Assembly: GCF_013359595.1 (NCBI RefSeq)
Contig: NZ_JABFMP010000006.1
Span: forward strand, 131,598-195,597
DNA from: Pseudomonas sp. C1C7
GTDB lineage: Bacteria > Pseudomonadota > Gammaproteobacteria > Pseudomonadales > Pseudomonadaceae
Reading direction: 5' to 3'
DNA: 64,000 nt
The notes under the pieces are model-generated. The model made no database searches and had not been told where the DNA came from. It saw nothing but the letters and a program-made list of their open reading frames with translations. The translations under genes were made by a program, and so were the position numbers. This document shows positions 28,477 to 37,700 of the stretch, one piece after another. How positions within the stretch are numbered: the stretch's first letter is position 1; each line of letters begins with the position of its first letter.

Positions 28477-29448
28477 TCACTTCACCCCATTGAGAAACAA
28501 CGTGGCGTGTTTCAAAAACAGGTCGGGATATTGATAGATCGCGCCATGGTTCGAATCCGGGTAAATCACCAATTGAGAATCGGGTAGCGCCTGCTGCAAG
28601 GTGACGTCATTGACTGTATAGAACACGATGTCACGACTGCCGGCGACCACCAGCGTGGGTTGCTTGATGCCTTTGAGGTAATCGCTCGAGTTGTCTGTCG
28701 GCGCTCCCCAACCTGCGATGGCCGCCGCCTGTGCTGGTGCGGTCTTGCTATCGACCTCCAAATCACGATTGACCTTGCGTGCACGCAGGCGGGTAAGAAA
28801 CTTGCGCCCAGCGGTCTGGCTCTCGGCGGTCTGGGTGAAAAACACATCCAACAGCAGTTCATCCGGTACATCGCGTTTTTTCGCCAAGTAGCCTTGGAAT
28901 TCGGGCGTTAGAGAAGACATGCCCACACCACCACGGGGTGATGAGCCCACCAGAATCAGGCGACGTACCAGTTCTGGATGATCAAGCGTTACTTGCTGGG
29001 CGATGAGGCTACCCATGGAAAAACCCAGCAAATCAGCCTTCGCCACACCCAGCCGTTGGAGTAGCCCAGCGGCATATTTGGCCATGCCCTCAATAGTTTT
29101 GGGTATTTCACCGCTTGAGCTGGCGACGCCGGCATTGTCAAACAGGATGACTTCACGATCACGGGCAAAACCGTCGATGACCTTCGGGTCCCAACTGTCG
29201 AGGTTGCCAACAAAATGCTGGAGAAACACCAGCGGTACTCCTCCGGCTTTACCGAAGCGGCGGTACGCCAGGCGGGCGCCGTCAACTTCGACAAATCGAG
29301 TTGGCGCGGTTTGGTGCGTGTAGCTGGAAATTACTTTGGGCTCTGTAACGCTGGCGCTCGCCTGAACCGATATTATCGAACAGGCAATCGCCAGTACGAC
29401 GAGGGTAAAGGTAGGACGCAATGCCCAGCGGGTGTTGGAAACGGCCAT
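28477..29448 (-). CDS. Exported alpha/beta hydrolase
   Basis: The 323-residue protein starts at the ATG at 29448 and has an N-terminal hydrophobic segment (FTLVVLAIACSIISVQASAS) that looks like a signal peptide. The fold markers are LVFLQHFVGNLDSWDP (oxyanion loop), the nucleophile elbow GFSMGS and the late YPDSNHGAIYQYP with the catalytic His. The acid is probably the Asp in VVAGSRDIVFYTVND. Relatives include haloperoxidase/esterase-like enzymes. It is the second gene of a GST-hydrolase-QOR run on the minus strand, so it may share the TetR-controlled promoter. Confidence 0.87.
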   Translation of the reverse strand: MAVSNTRWALRPTFTLVVLAIACSIISVQASASVTEPKVISSYTHQTAPTRFVEVDGARLAYRRFGKAGGVPLVFLQHFVGNLDSWDPKVIDGFARDREVILFDNAGVASSSGEIPKTIEGMAKYAAGLLQRLGVAKADLLGFSMGSLIAQQVTLDHPELVRRLILVGSSPRGGVGMSSLTPEFQGYLAKKRDVPDELLLDVFFTQTAESQTAGRKFLTRLRARKVNRDLEVDSKTAPAQAAAIAGWGAPTDNSSDYLKGIKQPTLVVAGSRDIVFYTVNDVTLQQALPDSQLVIYPDSNHGAIYQYPDLFLKHATLFLNGVK

Positions 29449-29520
29449 AGGGATGTACCTGATCAAAACTGGAGGGTGCGGGGCCCGCCCCAAAGCGAGT
29501 GTCGATGGGGCGGTGCAGGA

Positions 29521-30165
29521 TCAAGCGGGATTTTTCACGCTCGGACGTTGCTGAACTTTTGTTTGCCAAGCCGAGAGCGCAGTGCACTCAACGGGGATGT
29601 CGATGGAAGCGAAACCAGCAAACAGGAGCCCCGCAAAGACGGTGATATCAGCCATGGAAAACGCATCACCGGCGATATAGGGTTGGTTGCGCAGGAGATG
29701 ATCGAAATACTTCATGCCGTCGATTGCCCTCTCGCGTTGACGATTGCCCCAATCGACACGGCCTTCCCAGTCGGGACTTTTGTAGGGCTGCAATGCAGCG
29801 CCCAATCCTGGCGTAGCGTGGTGAAAGTAGATTCCAACCGGATCTGCCAGCTCGGATTCGGCGCGTTTCTGCATCATGTGGATGACGGCCTTCTCCTTTG
29901 GTGTTGAACCCGTGAGAATCGGATTGCCGTCCAGGTTATCCAGATACTCGGTGATGGCCGTGCACTCAGAAATATTAGTGCCGTCCTCCAACTGAAGAAC
30001 GGGAACTGTACCCAGCGGATTGAGCGCCAGGAACGCAGGCTGCTTATGTTCTGCTGCCGGCAAGTCCACCTTGATGAACTCCACTTGAGCGTTCATCCGC
30101 TTTTCAGCAAGGACAATTCGCACACGCAGAGGATTTGGGAAACCAGGGATGTCAAAAATTTTCAT
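29521..30165 (-). CDS. Glutathione S-transferase
   Basis: The 214-residue protein has the thioredoxin-like N-terminal domain (MKIFDIPGFPNPLRVRIVLAEK), the cis-Pro glutathione site NPLGTVPVLQLEDG with ISECTAITEYLD, and an all-helical C-terminal domain. It conjugates glutathione to electrophiles or acts as a peroxidase/reductase. It is the first gene of a minus-strand run and starts 98 bp from the divergent TetR gene, with palindromic boxes between them. Confidence 0.9.
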   Translation of the reverse strand: MKIFDIPGFPNPLRVRIVLAEKRMNAQVEFIKVDLPAAEHKQPAFLALNPLGTVPVLQLEDGTNISECTAITEYLDNLDGNPILTGSTPKEKAVIHMMQKRAESELADPVGIYFHHATPGLGAALQPYKSPDWEGRVDWGNRQRERAIDGMKYFDHLLRNQPYIAGDAFSMADITVFAGLLFAGFASIDIPVECTALSAWQTKVQQRPSVKNPA

Positions 30166-30186
30166 ATTGCTCGCTGCCTATCTATC

Positions 30187-30251
30187 TACCTATCGATAGG
30201 TATAAACTACGACGAGGCGATTTTGACTGTCAACATCTATCTATCGATAGG
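30187..30251. promoter_or_regulatory. Two palindromic TetR operator candidates
   Basis: TACCTATCGATAGGTA (30187-30202) is a perfect 16-bp palindrome. A second copy with the same core, TCTATCGATAGG, lies at 30240-30251, just before the TetR ribosome site. They bracket the divergent GST/TetR promoters, the usual setting for TetR autorepression and control of the neighbour. Confidence 0.75.
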
Positions 30252-30262
30252 GAGGTAAATTT

Positions 30263-30826
30263 GTGACGACGGATACTCGGGAAACGATCATGCAGGTCGC
30301 CCGCACGATGGTGCAGACCCGTGGCTATAACGGTTTGAGCTTTCGCGAACTGGCGAAGGAGGTAGGCATCAAGAGTGCGAGCATTCACTACCATTTCCCA
30401 ACCAAAGGTGACTTGGGTGCCGCGCTTGCCAAGCGTTACACCGAGGATGGTTTGGCTTATCTGGAGGATTTGCGCACAGGTTCCGATGACCTTCGCGTGT
30501 GGATGCAGGGATATACGGACATCTTTCGCCAAGCGCTGGTGAACGACAACCGCATGTGCCTGTGCGGAATCATGTCTGCCGAATTTGACGACTTGCCGCT
30601 GGAGGTCAGGACAGAAGTCGAAGCTTTTAACGCCCTCAACGTCCGTTGGTTGACGCAGGTACTAACTGTCTGCCGCCCGCAGTTGAGCGAGGAGGAACGG
30701 CAGCAGCAGGCACTGGCGATTTATGCGGCTGTGGAAGGTGCTCAGTTGATTGCACGTGGGCGTGACGATATCCAAGTGTACGATCAAACGATCCAGACCT
30801 ATCGCGCAGTAGGCCTGCTGCCATAG
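30263..30826 (+). CDS. TetR/AcrR-family transcriptional regulator
   Basis: The 187-residue protein starts at GTG 30263 with GGAGGT 6 nt upstream. The N-terminal HTH (IMQVARTMVQTRGYNGLSFRELAKEVGIKSASIHYHFPTKGDLGAAL) is canonical, and a ligand-binding helical domain follows with two Cys residues (MCLCGIMSAE) at about residues 95-98. This RM.CLCG segment is common in a TetR branch controlling electrophile or xenobiotic responses. It probably represses the divergent GST-hydrolase-QOR genes through the 30187 and 30240 palindromes. Confidence 0.92.
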   Translation: MTTDTRETIMQVARTMVQTRGYNGLSFRELAKEVGIKSASIHYHFPTKGDLGAALAKRYTEDGLAYLEDLRTGSDDLRVWMQGYTDIFRQALVNDNRMCLCGIMSAEFDDLPLEVRTEVEAFNALNVRWLTQVLTVCRPQLSEEERQQQALAIYAAVEGAQLIARGRDDIQVYDQTIQTYRAVGLLP

Positions 30827-31033
30827 CTTGCGCTCACTCATCGCGGGTGACAGCGTCAAAACCACGTCCCCCGCCTCCCCTTGACCCCAAACTTCCTGAT
30901 ACCCACCGCAGAATGATTTTTCGTTAAGTCAAACAACACATTGACAATCATTATGGTCATCATCTAACAATATTACTGTCGTAATATTGAATGCTTTCAC
31001 CTCCACATTCATTTCAAAAAAGAGAGAAAATCG

Positions 31034-31915
31034 ATGACCAGCCCCACCATTCTCATCACTGGCGCGACCGGTTTTACCGGCCGCAGAACCGTTGAACTGT
31101 TGCTTGAAAACAAGCACGCCGTACGTGCGTTGGTCCGCGCGGACGATCGGAGAGCCGCTCAGCTACGCGAATTGGGTGCCGAAGTTGTGGTCGGTGACCT
31201 TTTGGATCTGAACGCCGTTCGGGCAGCACTCGAAGGTATAGAGCGAGCTTACTTCGTGTATCCGATCGCACCTGGGCTGATCGAGGCGACAGCGCTTTTC
31301 GCTCTGGCGGCAAAAGAAGCAGGAGTAGCGTCCGTGGTGAACATGTCACAGATATCAGCACGTCGCGTGGCAAAGAGTCATGCAGCCCTTAGCCACTACA
31401 CTGCGGAGCGAGTATTTGACTGGTCGGGTCTTGATGTAACGCACTTGCGACCTACTTATTTCGCCCAATGGCTTATCTATCCGCACTGGCGCAAACACAT
31501 TGTCAAGCACGGAGAAATTCGATTGCCGTTTGGCTCTGGTCGCCATGCCCCCATCGCGGCAGAAGATCAGGCTCGATTGATCACGGCCATCCTGGAAAAC
31601 CCACAGCCTCACAAAGGCAAAACCTATCCACTCCACGGTCCGGTTCAAATGAACCAACAGGCTATAGCGGACGAAGTCGGCAAAGTCTTGAGTCAGGAGA
31701 TCAAATATGTGGCGATTACACTGGATGATTACCGCCAAGAGTTAGAGAAAGATGGCCTCCCATCTTTCCTCATTCAGCATCTGCTAGAAGTTGCGAAGGA
31801 TTACCAGAATGGGGTGTTCGAGGGGGAGGATTCCATCATCGCGCAGGTCACCGGTCAACCACCCATGACGGTTCAGGCCTTCGTCACGTTGTACAAAGGT
31901 CTATTCACGAGCTGA
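31034..31915 (+). CDS. NmrA-type NAD(P)-binding atypical SDR
   Basis: The 293-residue protein has ILITGATGFTGRRTVELLLENKH at the N-terminus, ALVRADDRRAAQLRELGAEVVVGDLLD, and an NmrA-like middle region (MSQISARRVAKSHAALSHYTAERVFDWSGLDVTHLRPTYFAQWL). The family includes redox-sensing NADP-binding proteins and quinone or isoflavone reductases. It starts at the ATG at 31034 with AGAGAG upstream. It stands alone after the TetR gene, across a 207-bp AT-rich gap. Confidence 0.85.
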   Translation: MTSPTILITGATGFTGRRTVELLLENKHAVRALVRADDRRAAQLRELGAEVVVGDLLDLNAVRAALEGIERAYFVYPIAPGLIEATALFALAAKEAGVASVVNMSQISARRVAKSHAALSHYTAERVFDWSGLDVTHLRPTYFAQWLIYPHWRKHIVKHGEIRLPFGSGRHAPIAAEDQARLITAILENPQPHKGKTYPLHGPVQMNQQAIADEVGKVLSQEIKYVAITLDDYRQELEKDGLPSFLIQHLLEVAKDYQNGVFEGEDSIIAQVTGQPPMTVQAFVTLYKGLFTS

Positions 31916-32051
31916 ACCAGCGAGATGCAGGAAAATTGAAGTGTCGAGTCGATTGCTGCCATTCTCCGTGTGCAGCAATCGTCTAGAACTGCCCTCACTC
32001 CACACACGCCGTTGGCTTTCAGGGGATGAATATCCGGACAACGGGAAAAGC

Positions 32052-32273
32052 TCATTTGAGATTAGAAGAATCAGCATTCAATTTGATACACGCAGCTTCA
32101 CCATCTGCCCGATCCGAGTACCCTTTTTTCAAACGCTCTTTCTTCATGTTGTCGTAGATATCAAACCCGTCGGGGTCTGCTTGTGCGTGATTGCGAACTC
32201 GGGCGCGAAAAGTCTCGCGCTCGACCGGGATCGAGGGTAAAAGAACGAATCTCTTTTGCATATTTTTTCTCAA
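32052..32273 (-). CDS. Possible small hypothetical protein
   Basis: A 73-codon frame (TTG start, or ATG at 32261 giving 69 residues) with a charged, protein-like composition: many Arg/Lys/Asp residues and a segment HAQADPDGFDIYDNMKKERL. No ribosome site is clear and I recognise no family. It may be a small gene, a remnant or chance. Confidence 0.25.
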   Translation of the reverse strand: MRKNMQKRFVLLPSIPVERETFRARVRNHAQADPDGFDIYDNMKKERLKKGYSDRADGEAACIKLNADSSNLK

Positions 32274-32365
32274 GCATACGCATGGATATAGCCTATTGCT
32301 TAGGTAATTCCATCCTATTCGGGCATATGGATCGCCCGTTTGTGGCCGTATGCAGACCCTGGCGA

Positions 32366-32460
32366 GGGTCTGCTTTGGGTCGTTCTCTGCCGGTCATTAC
32401 CACGATTTTTGCTGGTCAAATCCGATGCAAATGACTGGTTAGGTCAAATGCAAATGGGTG
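32366..32460 (+). repeat. Diverged dispersed repeat, copy 2
   Basis: This stretch aligns over about 95 nt with the reverse complement of 27125-27245. Shared blocks include TTTGGGTCGTTCTCTGCC versus TTTTGGCCGTTTTCTGCC, TTGCTGGTCAAAT versus TTGCAGGTCAAAT, and CAAATGGGTG versus CAAATGGATTG. The two copies face each other across the stress-gene block. Confidence 0.5.
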
Positions 32461-32727
32461 TGCAAGTCCGTGCAATCGCCTAGCAATCTTTCTTCAATCT
32501 CGCAAAAGATGTGAGGCTTGGCGGAGTGGCAATCGTTGCCAGCGGCAAATCGACGTTGTTGATGCTTGATAGCTCTCTATCTCCAAGTCCTCTGCGAGCC
32601 CTTGACCGCTGCAACCTCCCCCTGAAACACCGCGTCCTTCGACGGCCACCGAATATGCCGATCTATTTTGTGGGTGTAGCGCGAAGTACAGATCTCGCAA
32701 CCAGCTTTTTAAACTAATACCGCTAGA

Positions 32728-35700
32728 TCAAATCATGCCCTTAGGCTTAGCAGTGGCGATGATGACAGCGTCCTTCTCCGTTACGGTCTGAACGAAGCCT
32801 TTGCTTTGAAGAGCGTTGACTAGCCTCATGTTGAGATCGGTGTGGGGCACTTCAATTTTTTTGACATGCGGTGAAAGCTTTGTGAAACCGCCCTCGCTGA
32901 GCATACCAAGGACGGAGGCTGCCTCTGCCCAACTGCACGATGGCAAGCATTGGATCAGTACTTCAGAGCGCTGAGCTGAAGTAAGCCCCTCCCCACCTGC
33001 GAACTTTTTGAGCGCGGGGATGAACGCCGGCGGAAAGCTTGTCGAGTATCGATTAGCGACGCGGCAGGTTTCAGCCACCTCTTTGACGGCCTCGTTGTTG
33101 GTGTCGAAGGCTTCAACCGGTAACGCCGTCCAGATCTGAATTTTTTCCTTCAACTCAAGCGCACCGCTTTGACTAAGTGGCAACGCCATGTCGATCGATA
33201 TTTGGGCTAGATCAATCTGGTCGCGTGCCTGTACCCAATGTGCTGCGAGATACGGAGCTTCCAGATCGGCACTGAATGTCCTGATGCTCTCGCGGATTTC
33301 AGGGCTGTACGCCAGAAACGGCGCGTTTGCGAGCATCTCCCAGCGCTCCCTGGCTTGCAGTCCCTTGAGAATCCCGGGATCGCTTAAGACGACGTTCGTG
33401 AAGAGCACTTCAAGTGTTTCATTAGATAACCCGGTTGGCGCGATTAGATATCTCTGTAGCACTTGATGCAGAGAGGGGTTGAGGTCCCAGAGTTCCTCTT
33501 TTATCTCCTTTACATGACGCTGGATGAAGCCTGCGAAGGCCTCCATATCCAAGGTTTCGCAACCTTTATGCTCCAAAGCGGGTACGAGTATGTCTTTGAA
33601 GAACGTCCACACCGTAACGGCTTTCAATTTGACCCGATCAGACAACAGCACTTTCGTCCACAACGATGGGGTCGTGTCTTCAAGCCGCTCGAAGGTGCAT
33701 GTCGTTCGTTCAAACAATTGATCCACGGCATCTGAATCGTCCGACTCTTCAAGGATGGCCCATAGCAGCTCTATAAAGGAGGTCGCGGACTCGTCCAGCG
33801 TGCCAACCTGGGCTAAAAGCGTGTTTGCAAACTCCTCCGCGGCCTCAAGCAGGAGTTCATTCAGGCCATCAATCTCAAGGGCCTGCAGTCGACGATAGGA
33901 AATGGTGCCTACACTGTGATCAGATTTGCTTGCATGAACGGGTTCGGCTTTTTGGCAAATCAGCGTGAGCATGCTCAGGTTTACCTCAACACAACCCCAT
34001 TCTATTAGCTTCTTGAGGTCTTCCAGGAGGATGCTGTCATTTAGCGCTGAGAAGCACATCGGAAGCTCTTTCAGCCAAGGCCAGCCTTTACCTCCAGCTT
34101 CGAGTCCAGGCATCAAGCGCGACACGTCTTCAAGACTCGCAATGGCATCATAGATACTCTTGCCCGGCATAGAGTTTAATTGAGTGAGCTGGGCAACCTC
34201 CAATCCATCCATAACAGCGCTGATCAGTGCTTGCCTCAGCACGGCTGGCTCGAATCGCTCAGCGTTCAACAACGCTTGGAACAATCCAGACTCCAGAGAA
34301 TAAACAGCCTGAATGAACTTAGGTGACGATGCACTTGTTATCAATATTTCGGTCGCTTGCGCCATCCTGTCTAGGTGCCCATAAAGTCCGCTTCTGAGAA
34401 TGGTTTCGAGCTTATTGCGCTCGTGACTCATACCAAGATCGTTGTACGGACTGCTAGATAGCTGCTCGATCAACGCGACAATGATGCCCCGACCATCGCT
34501 CAAATCATCAGTATCCAGCTTTTCGACGGCTTTTTTCGGAGCACTGATCACAGTCGCGACGTCCACGGAGACACCGCGCCTCAATTCCAGGATCAGGTTC
34601 TTGTCTTCGGATGTGAGGGATCCTGCGTAAAAGTAGCCGAAATAGTCCGTGTAATCGGTATCGAAGTATTCGTGACGCATCAGGTAAACGACGATGTCCA
34701 AGCCGTTCAGCTTTTGAGAGATGAAATCGCCGTAGGTTTTTTTGGCAGCGGCCCGGAAGGTTTGGTGAATAATTCGGCTTGCCTCGACTCGGTGTTCAGC
34801 CATTTCATTGTCAATATCAACCAGCGTTCGCTGGAGCAGGTCATACCTTTTCTGGTATGAGGTGGACGCTAGGAGTTCCTTAGCGCCCACAGCCGCTGAC
34901 GTCTGCAACACCCGCATTTGCGCATCGGCATGGATCATTTGCAAACGAGTCGATTCGTTGAAAATCCCGTCAAATACATGATCGGTCACAAAATCGAGCA
35001 TCGTAAACATGTTGCCCTGTAGCACCAGGACAAAGTTTGCGCTTGGCAAATTTGAAGCTTTCTGAAGCTCAAACCAAACGTAGGCCCGTAGCTCTGCCAC
35101 ACTCTCAGCGATTTCTTGTACCCGCTTCTCCCGCTTATCGCGCAGTGCCTGGTAAGCATCTTCGGCGATTCTTGACTGCTGAAACTTCCACTCACTGAAA
35201 CCTTGGATGGTCTCGTAAATGGCCCCACGTCGCTTGATCAGGTCAGCGTATTCAGCAGGATGCAGATTGCGAATCGTAATGATCGAAAACAACTTATTTG
35301 GATCAAGTCTCAGGCCGGAGCCACCGCTGAGAATGCTAGAGAACATGTCGAATTCGTTGACGATATTCTTGATCAATCGCATGTCATCGATGAGGTAACA
35401 AACAGTTTCAACCAACGTCTCATCAAGCCCAACGTGCAACGCTTCCCCATTTAACTGTCGCTCACGAAGCATCTTAAACATTTGCTCGCGAGAGTTCTCG
35501 GAGTTGACCACGGGGATAATCGGAATGATCAGGTCAAAAAATTTCGTTTTCTCACCCACGGCGAACAGCTCATCCCGAAGCGCATAGATGAAGTAAACCG
35601 GTCGTTTGATCTGCGGGGACTGCTTGATGATGAAATTGATTTCCCGCAGCCGTGTGAAGACGTCATGAATACCAAATCTGTCGAGATCCTCTATCACCAC

Positions 35701-36615
35701 GATGTCGATTTTGCTGCGTTCAAAGCAGTAAACGATTTCATCTACATTCTTGTGCAACACGGAGCCGTGGTGGGTCGTTTCCAGTTTTCCACCCTTGATC
35801 GTGAAGCCGTCAATGCTGAACAGGGACAGCAACTTCAGCGCCGAGAACAACATATAGATGCCACCACTCCCGAGCACCACAACGGCCATCCACCCAGGAA
35901 TCCATAGAAGCCATTCGACCAACCAAGCTGGGTCAATTTTCGGCAGTTTCTCGACTGACGGGACGTAAAGCCTCAGTACACTTACGATCATCAGCACGTA
36001 GAAGATTGTACGCACCCAGATGCTAGACGAAGACGCCTGGATGATTCGCTTCAATCGACTCTTCGGCAGTTCATCTGACGGTACCGCGTACAGCAGTTGC
36101 TGAACGATGGTTTCCTCGATGCGCGTCAAAATATCCGACTCGTTTTGTTTCTCTGCACCTTTGGGATTTGTGGTGTTTGAACTGGAATCAGCGGGAGCTA
36201 CTGGAGTATCGGTCGAAGTCGACTTCCCTGCCCCAACGTTGTTGAGATCTTTGCCGAAGGCAGCCAGCGATACAAATGCATAGGTGAGTTCAGGATGACG
36301 ATCGACAAACGTACGGATAACGCTGCTCTTGCCAGCGCCATACTCACCAGTAATCGCGATATTGCGAATCTGATCGTTGCTCAGTGCGCTCAACAGCTCA
36401 CTCTCGTAACGTTGTGATCGATCCACCTCCAAAAGTACAGGCGTTAGCGGCTCGAAGACATTTTTAACGCTGGGCACAGCCAGGTATTCACGTGCGGCGG
36501 CTGCGGCTTTGTCGGCAGCTTTTCTATAGCGCTTGTACTGTCCCATCGCATGATTCACGAGCGAGCTGACGTACTCGCACTTCGAAGTAAGCACCTGAGC
36601 TATACGACGGAACAT
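32728..36615 (-). CDS. YobI/KAP-type giant membrane P-loop NTPase
   Basis: The 1295-residue protein matches the YobI-like P-loop NTPases. A leader of about 55 residues is followed by FEPLTPVLLEVDRSQRYESELLSAL and NIAITGEYGAGKSSVIRTF with Walker A at 90-97. Two membrane segments inserted in the NTPase domain lie near 199-219 and 237-266, as in KAP NTPases, and Walker B is IDIVVIEDLDRFG (303-315). The remaining 900 residues are helical with no recognised enzyme motif. KAP-type NTPases are found in anti-phage islands and some are membrane-attached sensors. It stands alone, has lower GC than its neighbours and lies beside a broken recombinase, so recent transfer and a defence role are reasonable but unproven. 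Confidence 0.8.
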   Translation of the reverse strand: MFRRIAQVLTSKCEYVSSLVNHAMGQYKRYRKAADKAAAAAREYLAVPSVKNVFEPLTPVLLEVDRSQRYESELLSALSNDQIRNIAITGEYGAGKSSVIRTFVDRHPELTYAFVSLAAFGKDLNNVGAGKSTSTDTPVAPADSSSNTTNPKGAEKQNESDILTRIEETIVQQLLYAVPSDELPKSRLKRIIQASSSSIWVRTIFYVLMIVSVLRLYVPSVEKLPKIDPAWLVEWLLWIPGWMAVVVLGSGGIYMLFSALKLLSLFSIDGFTIKGGKLETTHHGSVLHKNVDEIVYCFERSKIDIVVIEDLDRFGIHDVFTRLREINFIIKQSPQIKRPVYFIYALRDELFAVGEKTKFFDLIIPIIPVVNSENSREQMFKMLRERQLNGEALHVGLDETLVETVCYLIDDMRLIKNIVNEFDMFSSILSGGSGLRLDPNKLFSIITIRNLHPAEYADLIKRRGAIYETIQGFSEWKFQQSRIAEDAYQALRDKREKRVQEIAESVAELRAYVWFELQKASNLPSANFVLVLQGNMFTMLDFVTDHVFDGIFNESTRLQMIHADAQMRVLQTSAAVGAKELLASTSYQKRYDLLQRTLVDIDNEMAEHRVEASRIIHQTFRAAAKKTYGDFISQKLNGLDIVVYLMRHEYFDTDYTDYFGYFYAGSLTSEDKNLILELRRGVSVDVATVISAPKKAVEKLDTDDLSDGRGIIVALIEQLSSSPYNDLGMSHERNKLETILRSGLYGHLDRMAQATEILITSASSPKFIQAVYSLESGLFQALLNAERFEPAVLRQALISAVMDGLEVAQLTQLNSMPGKSIYDAIASLEDVSRLMPGLEAGGKGWPWLKELPMCFSALNDSILLEDLKKLIEWGCVEVNLSMLTLICQKAEPVHASKSDHSVGTISYRRLQALEIDGLNELLLEAAEEFANTLLAQVGTLDESATSFIELLWAILEESDDSDAVDQLFERTTCTFERLEDTTPSLWTKVLLSDRVKLKAVTVWTFFKDILVPALEHKGCETLDMEAFAGFIQRHVKEIKEELWDLNPSLHQVLQRYLIAPTGLSNETLEVLFTNVVLSDPGILKGLQARERWEMLANAPFLAYSPEIRESIRTFSADLEAPYLAAHWVQARDQIDLAQISIDMALPLSQSGALELKEKIQIWTALPVEAFDTNNEAVKEVAETCRVANRYSTSFPPAFIPALKKFAGGEGLTSAQRSEVLIQCLPSCSWAEAASVLGMLSEGGFTKLSPHVKKIEVPHTDLNMRLVNALQSKGFVQTVTEKDAVIIATAKPKGMI

Positions 36616-37064
36616 CCCTGACTCCTATGCCGCTGAAAGGCTGTTCGGGAGAACCGCCCAAAATAGTTATTACTTAAAACCTACTGTCAACGCGATGAGT
36701 ATTTATACAGGTTTTGCGGATGATAGCTCACCGCCATCTCGGAACGCGACGAGCGCGCGGCAGCTTCCTCAAAGCGCTTTTGTGGATAGAGGTCGGGGCG
36801 GCGAGGCTAGACGGTCGGGAAAATGAAGCCTATGAACAAAAATCGATGAACAACCACATTCACTTTTAGCGTATTGAGCCAATTGGAGTGGTCTTACGAG
36901 CGGCCTGTGAACATCTGACATCGCCCACTTGTTAAATTATGTGTCTGAATATCAACTCACCCATTAGATATCCAATCCCACATATCTCCGGTCAAATCCC
37001 CACAACCCCCCGTTTTCCAGAAAATCAAAAGCATGGGTTCCATTCATAATCCTATCTCTGCGCT
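36616..37064. other. 449-bp AT-rich gap upstream of the NTPase gene
   Basis: No gene is seen. It should hold the NTPase promoter (AT-rich segment around 36660-36710) and the upstream edge of the recombinase remnant. No clear repeats or att-like direct repeats were found by eye. Confidence 0.4.
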
Positions 37065-37700
37065 GTGAATTGGATTGCTCACAATTGGGGCGTAGAAAAT
37101 CCTCACCGTCAGTACCACAGCTGCATTATGGGTCTGGAGAAAATGCTCAATTGGAGCTTTGCTCATGGCCTGTGGCTCGTTGACTGGCGCCGCAAAGACT
37201 TTGAGAACTACGCGGAGTTTGTGCTCAACCCGCCGAAAGCTTGGACTGTATCCGGCAAACAGGCTCGCTTCGTGCAGGAACCCGGCGTCGCACTTGCTTT
37301 CAAGCAACCCAAAACGCCAGGTCGCCCGGCCATCTCGATCAGTTCAATCGTAGGTCGGACGGACGTTGGGTTGAGCTTCGCTCAGCCAAGGATGGCTGGC
37401 TGCCGCTGTCACCCCATTTCGATGAAGTCTTTGGTCGTTACCTGCGTTACCTGAATATTGATCCGCTCCACCCTCTCCCATCGATTCCAATTTTCCCCAA
37501 AGACGATCGGAGTTCTTACAACCCCAAAGCACTCGGACGCATCCTTGTTTCCATCAGAGACCCTTTGGCAGACAGCGCAGCTGGGTTTGATGATCCAGAG
37601 ATCTCCAGTGCCTCGGAGAAGAAAAGACCGAGGCGCAAACCATCCCAATCTCTCACGGAGCCCAAAGCCTACCAGCCAAGTGCTGAAGCTCCGTCAGAAC
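37065..37700 (+). pseudogene. Broken tyrosine recombinase (integrase) remnant
   Basis: Two frames together look like the N-terminal and middle parts of a phage/ICE-type integrase. Frame one (from 37065) contains LEKMLNWSFAHGLWLVDWRRKDFENYAEFVLNPPKAW, like the core-binding domain. Frame two (from about 37330) contains WVELRSAKDGWLPLSPHFDEVFGRYLRYLNIDPL, like the strand region before the catalytic core. The frame changes near 37300 and the catalytic R-H-R-Y part is missing. The second frame runs antisense into the ilvA 3' end (37701-37768), so the gene seems cut at that junction. The family call rests on pattern memory. Confidence 0.55.

Larger units (their letters stand above)
31916..32727. 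other. 812-bp AT-richer gap at the left edge of the NTPase island
   Basis: No confident gene. It contains a low-confidence small ORF (32052-32273, minus), a diverged dispersed repeat (32366-32460) overlapping a perfect 9-bp hairpin (GCAGACCCT-GGCG-AGGGTCTGC, 32352-32373), and then non-coding sequence up to the NTPase stop. The base composition drops here compared with the catabolic regions, in keeping with an island boundary. Confidence 0.5.

Noticed and set aside
28545..28575. tRNA-like GGTTCGAATCC sequence
   Set aside because: It lies inside the alpha/beta hydrolase coding sequence and no cloverleaf can be built around it.
32494..32700. 68-codon minus-strand ORF upstream of the NTPase stop
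   Set aside because: No ribosome site, low-complexity Gly/Ser composition and no recognised similarity.
36910..36965. Similarity of TGACATCGCCCAC... to TGATATCGCCCAC... at 27256
   Set aside because: The match is clear over only about 13 bases plus a short AT-rich tail; it could be chance, so it was not listed as a repeat.
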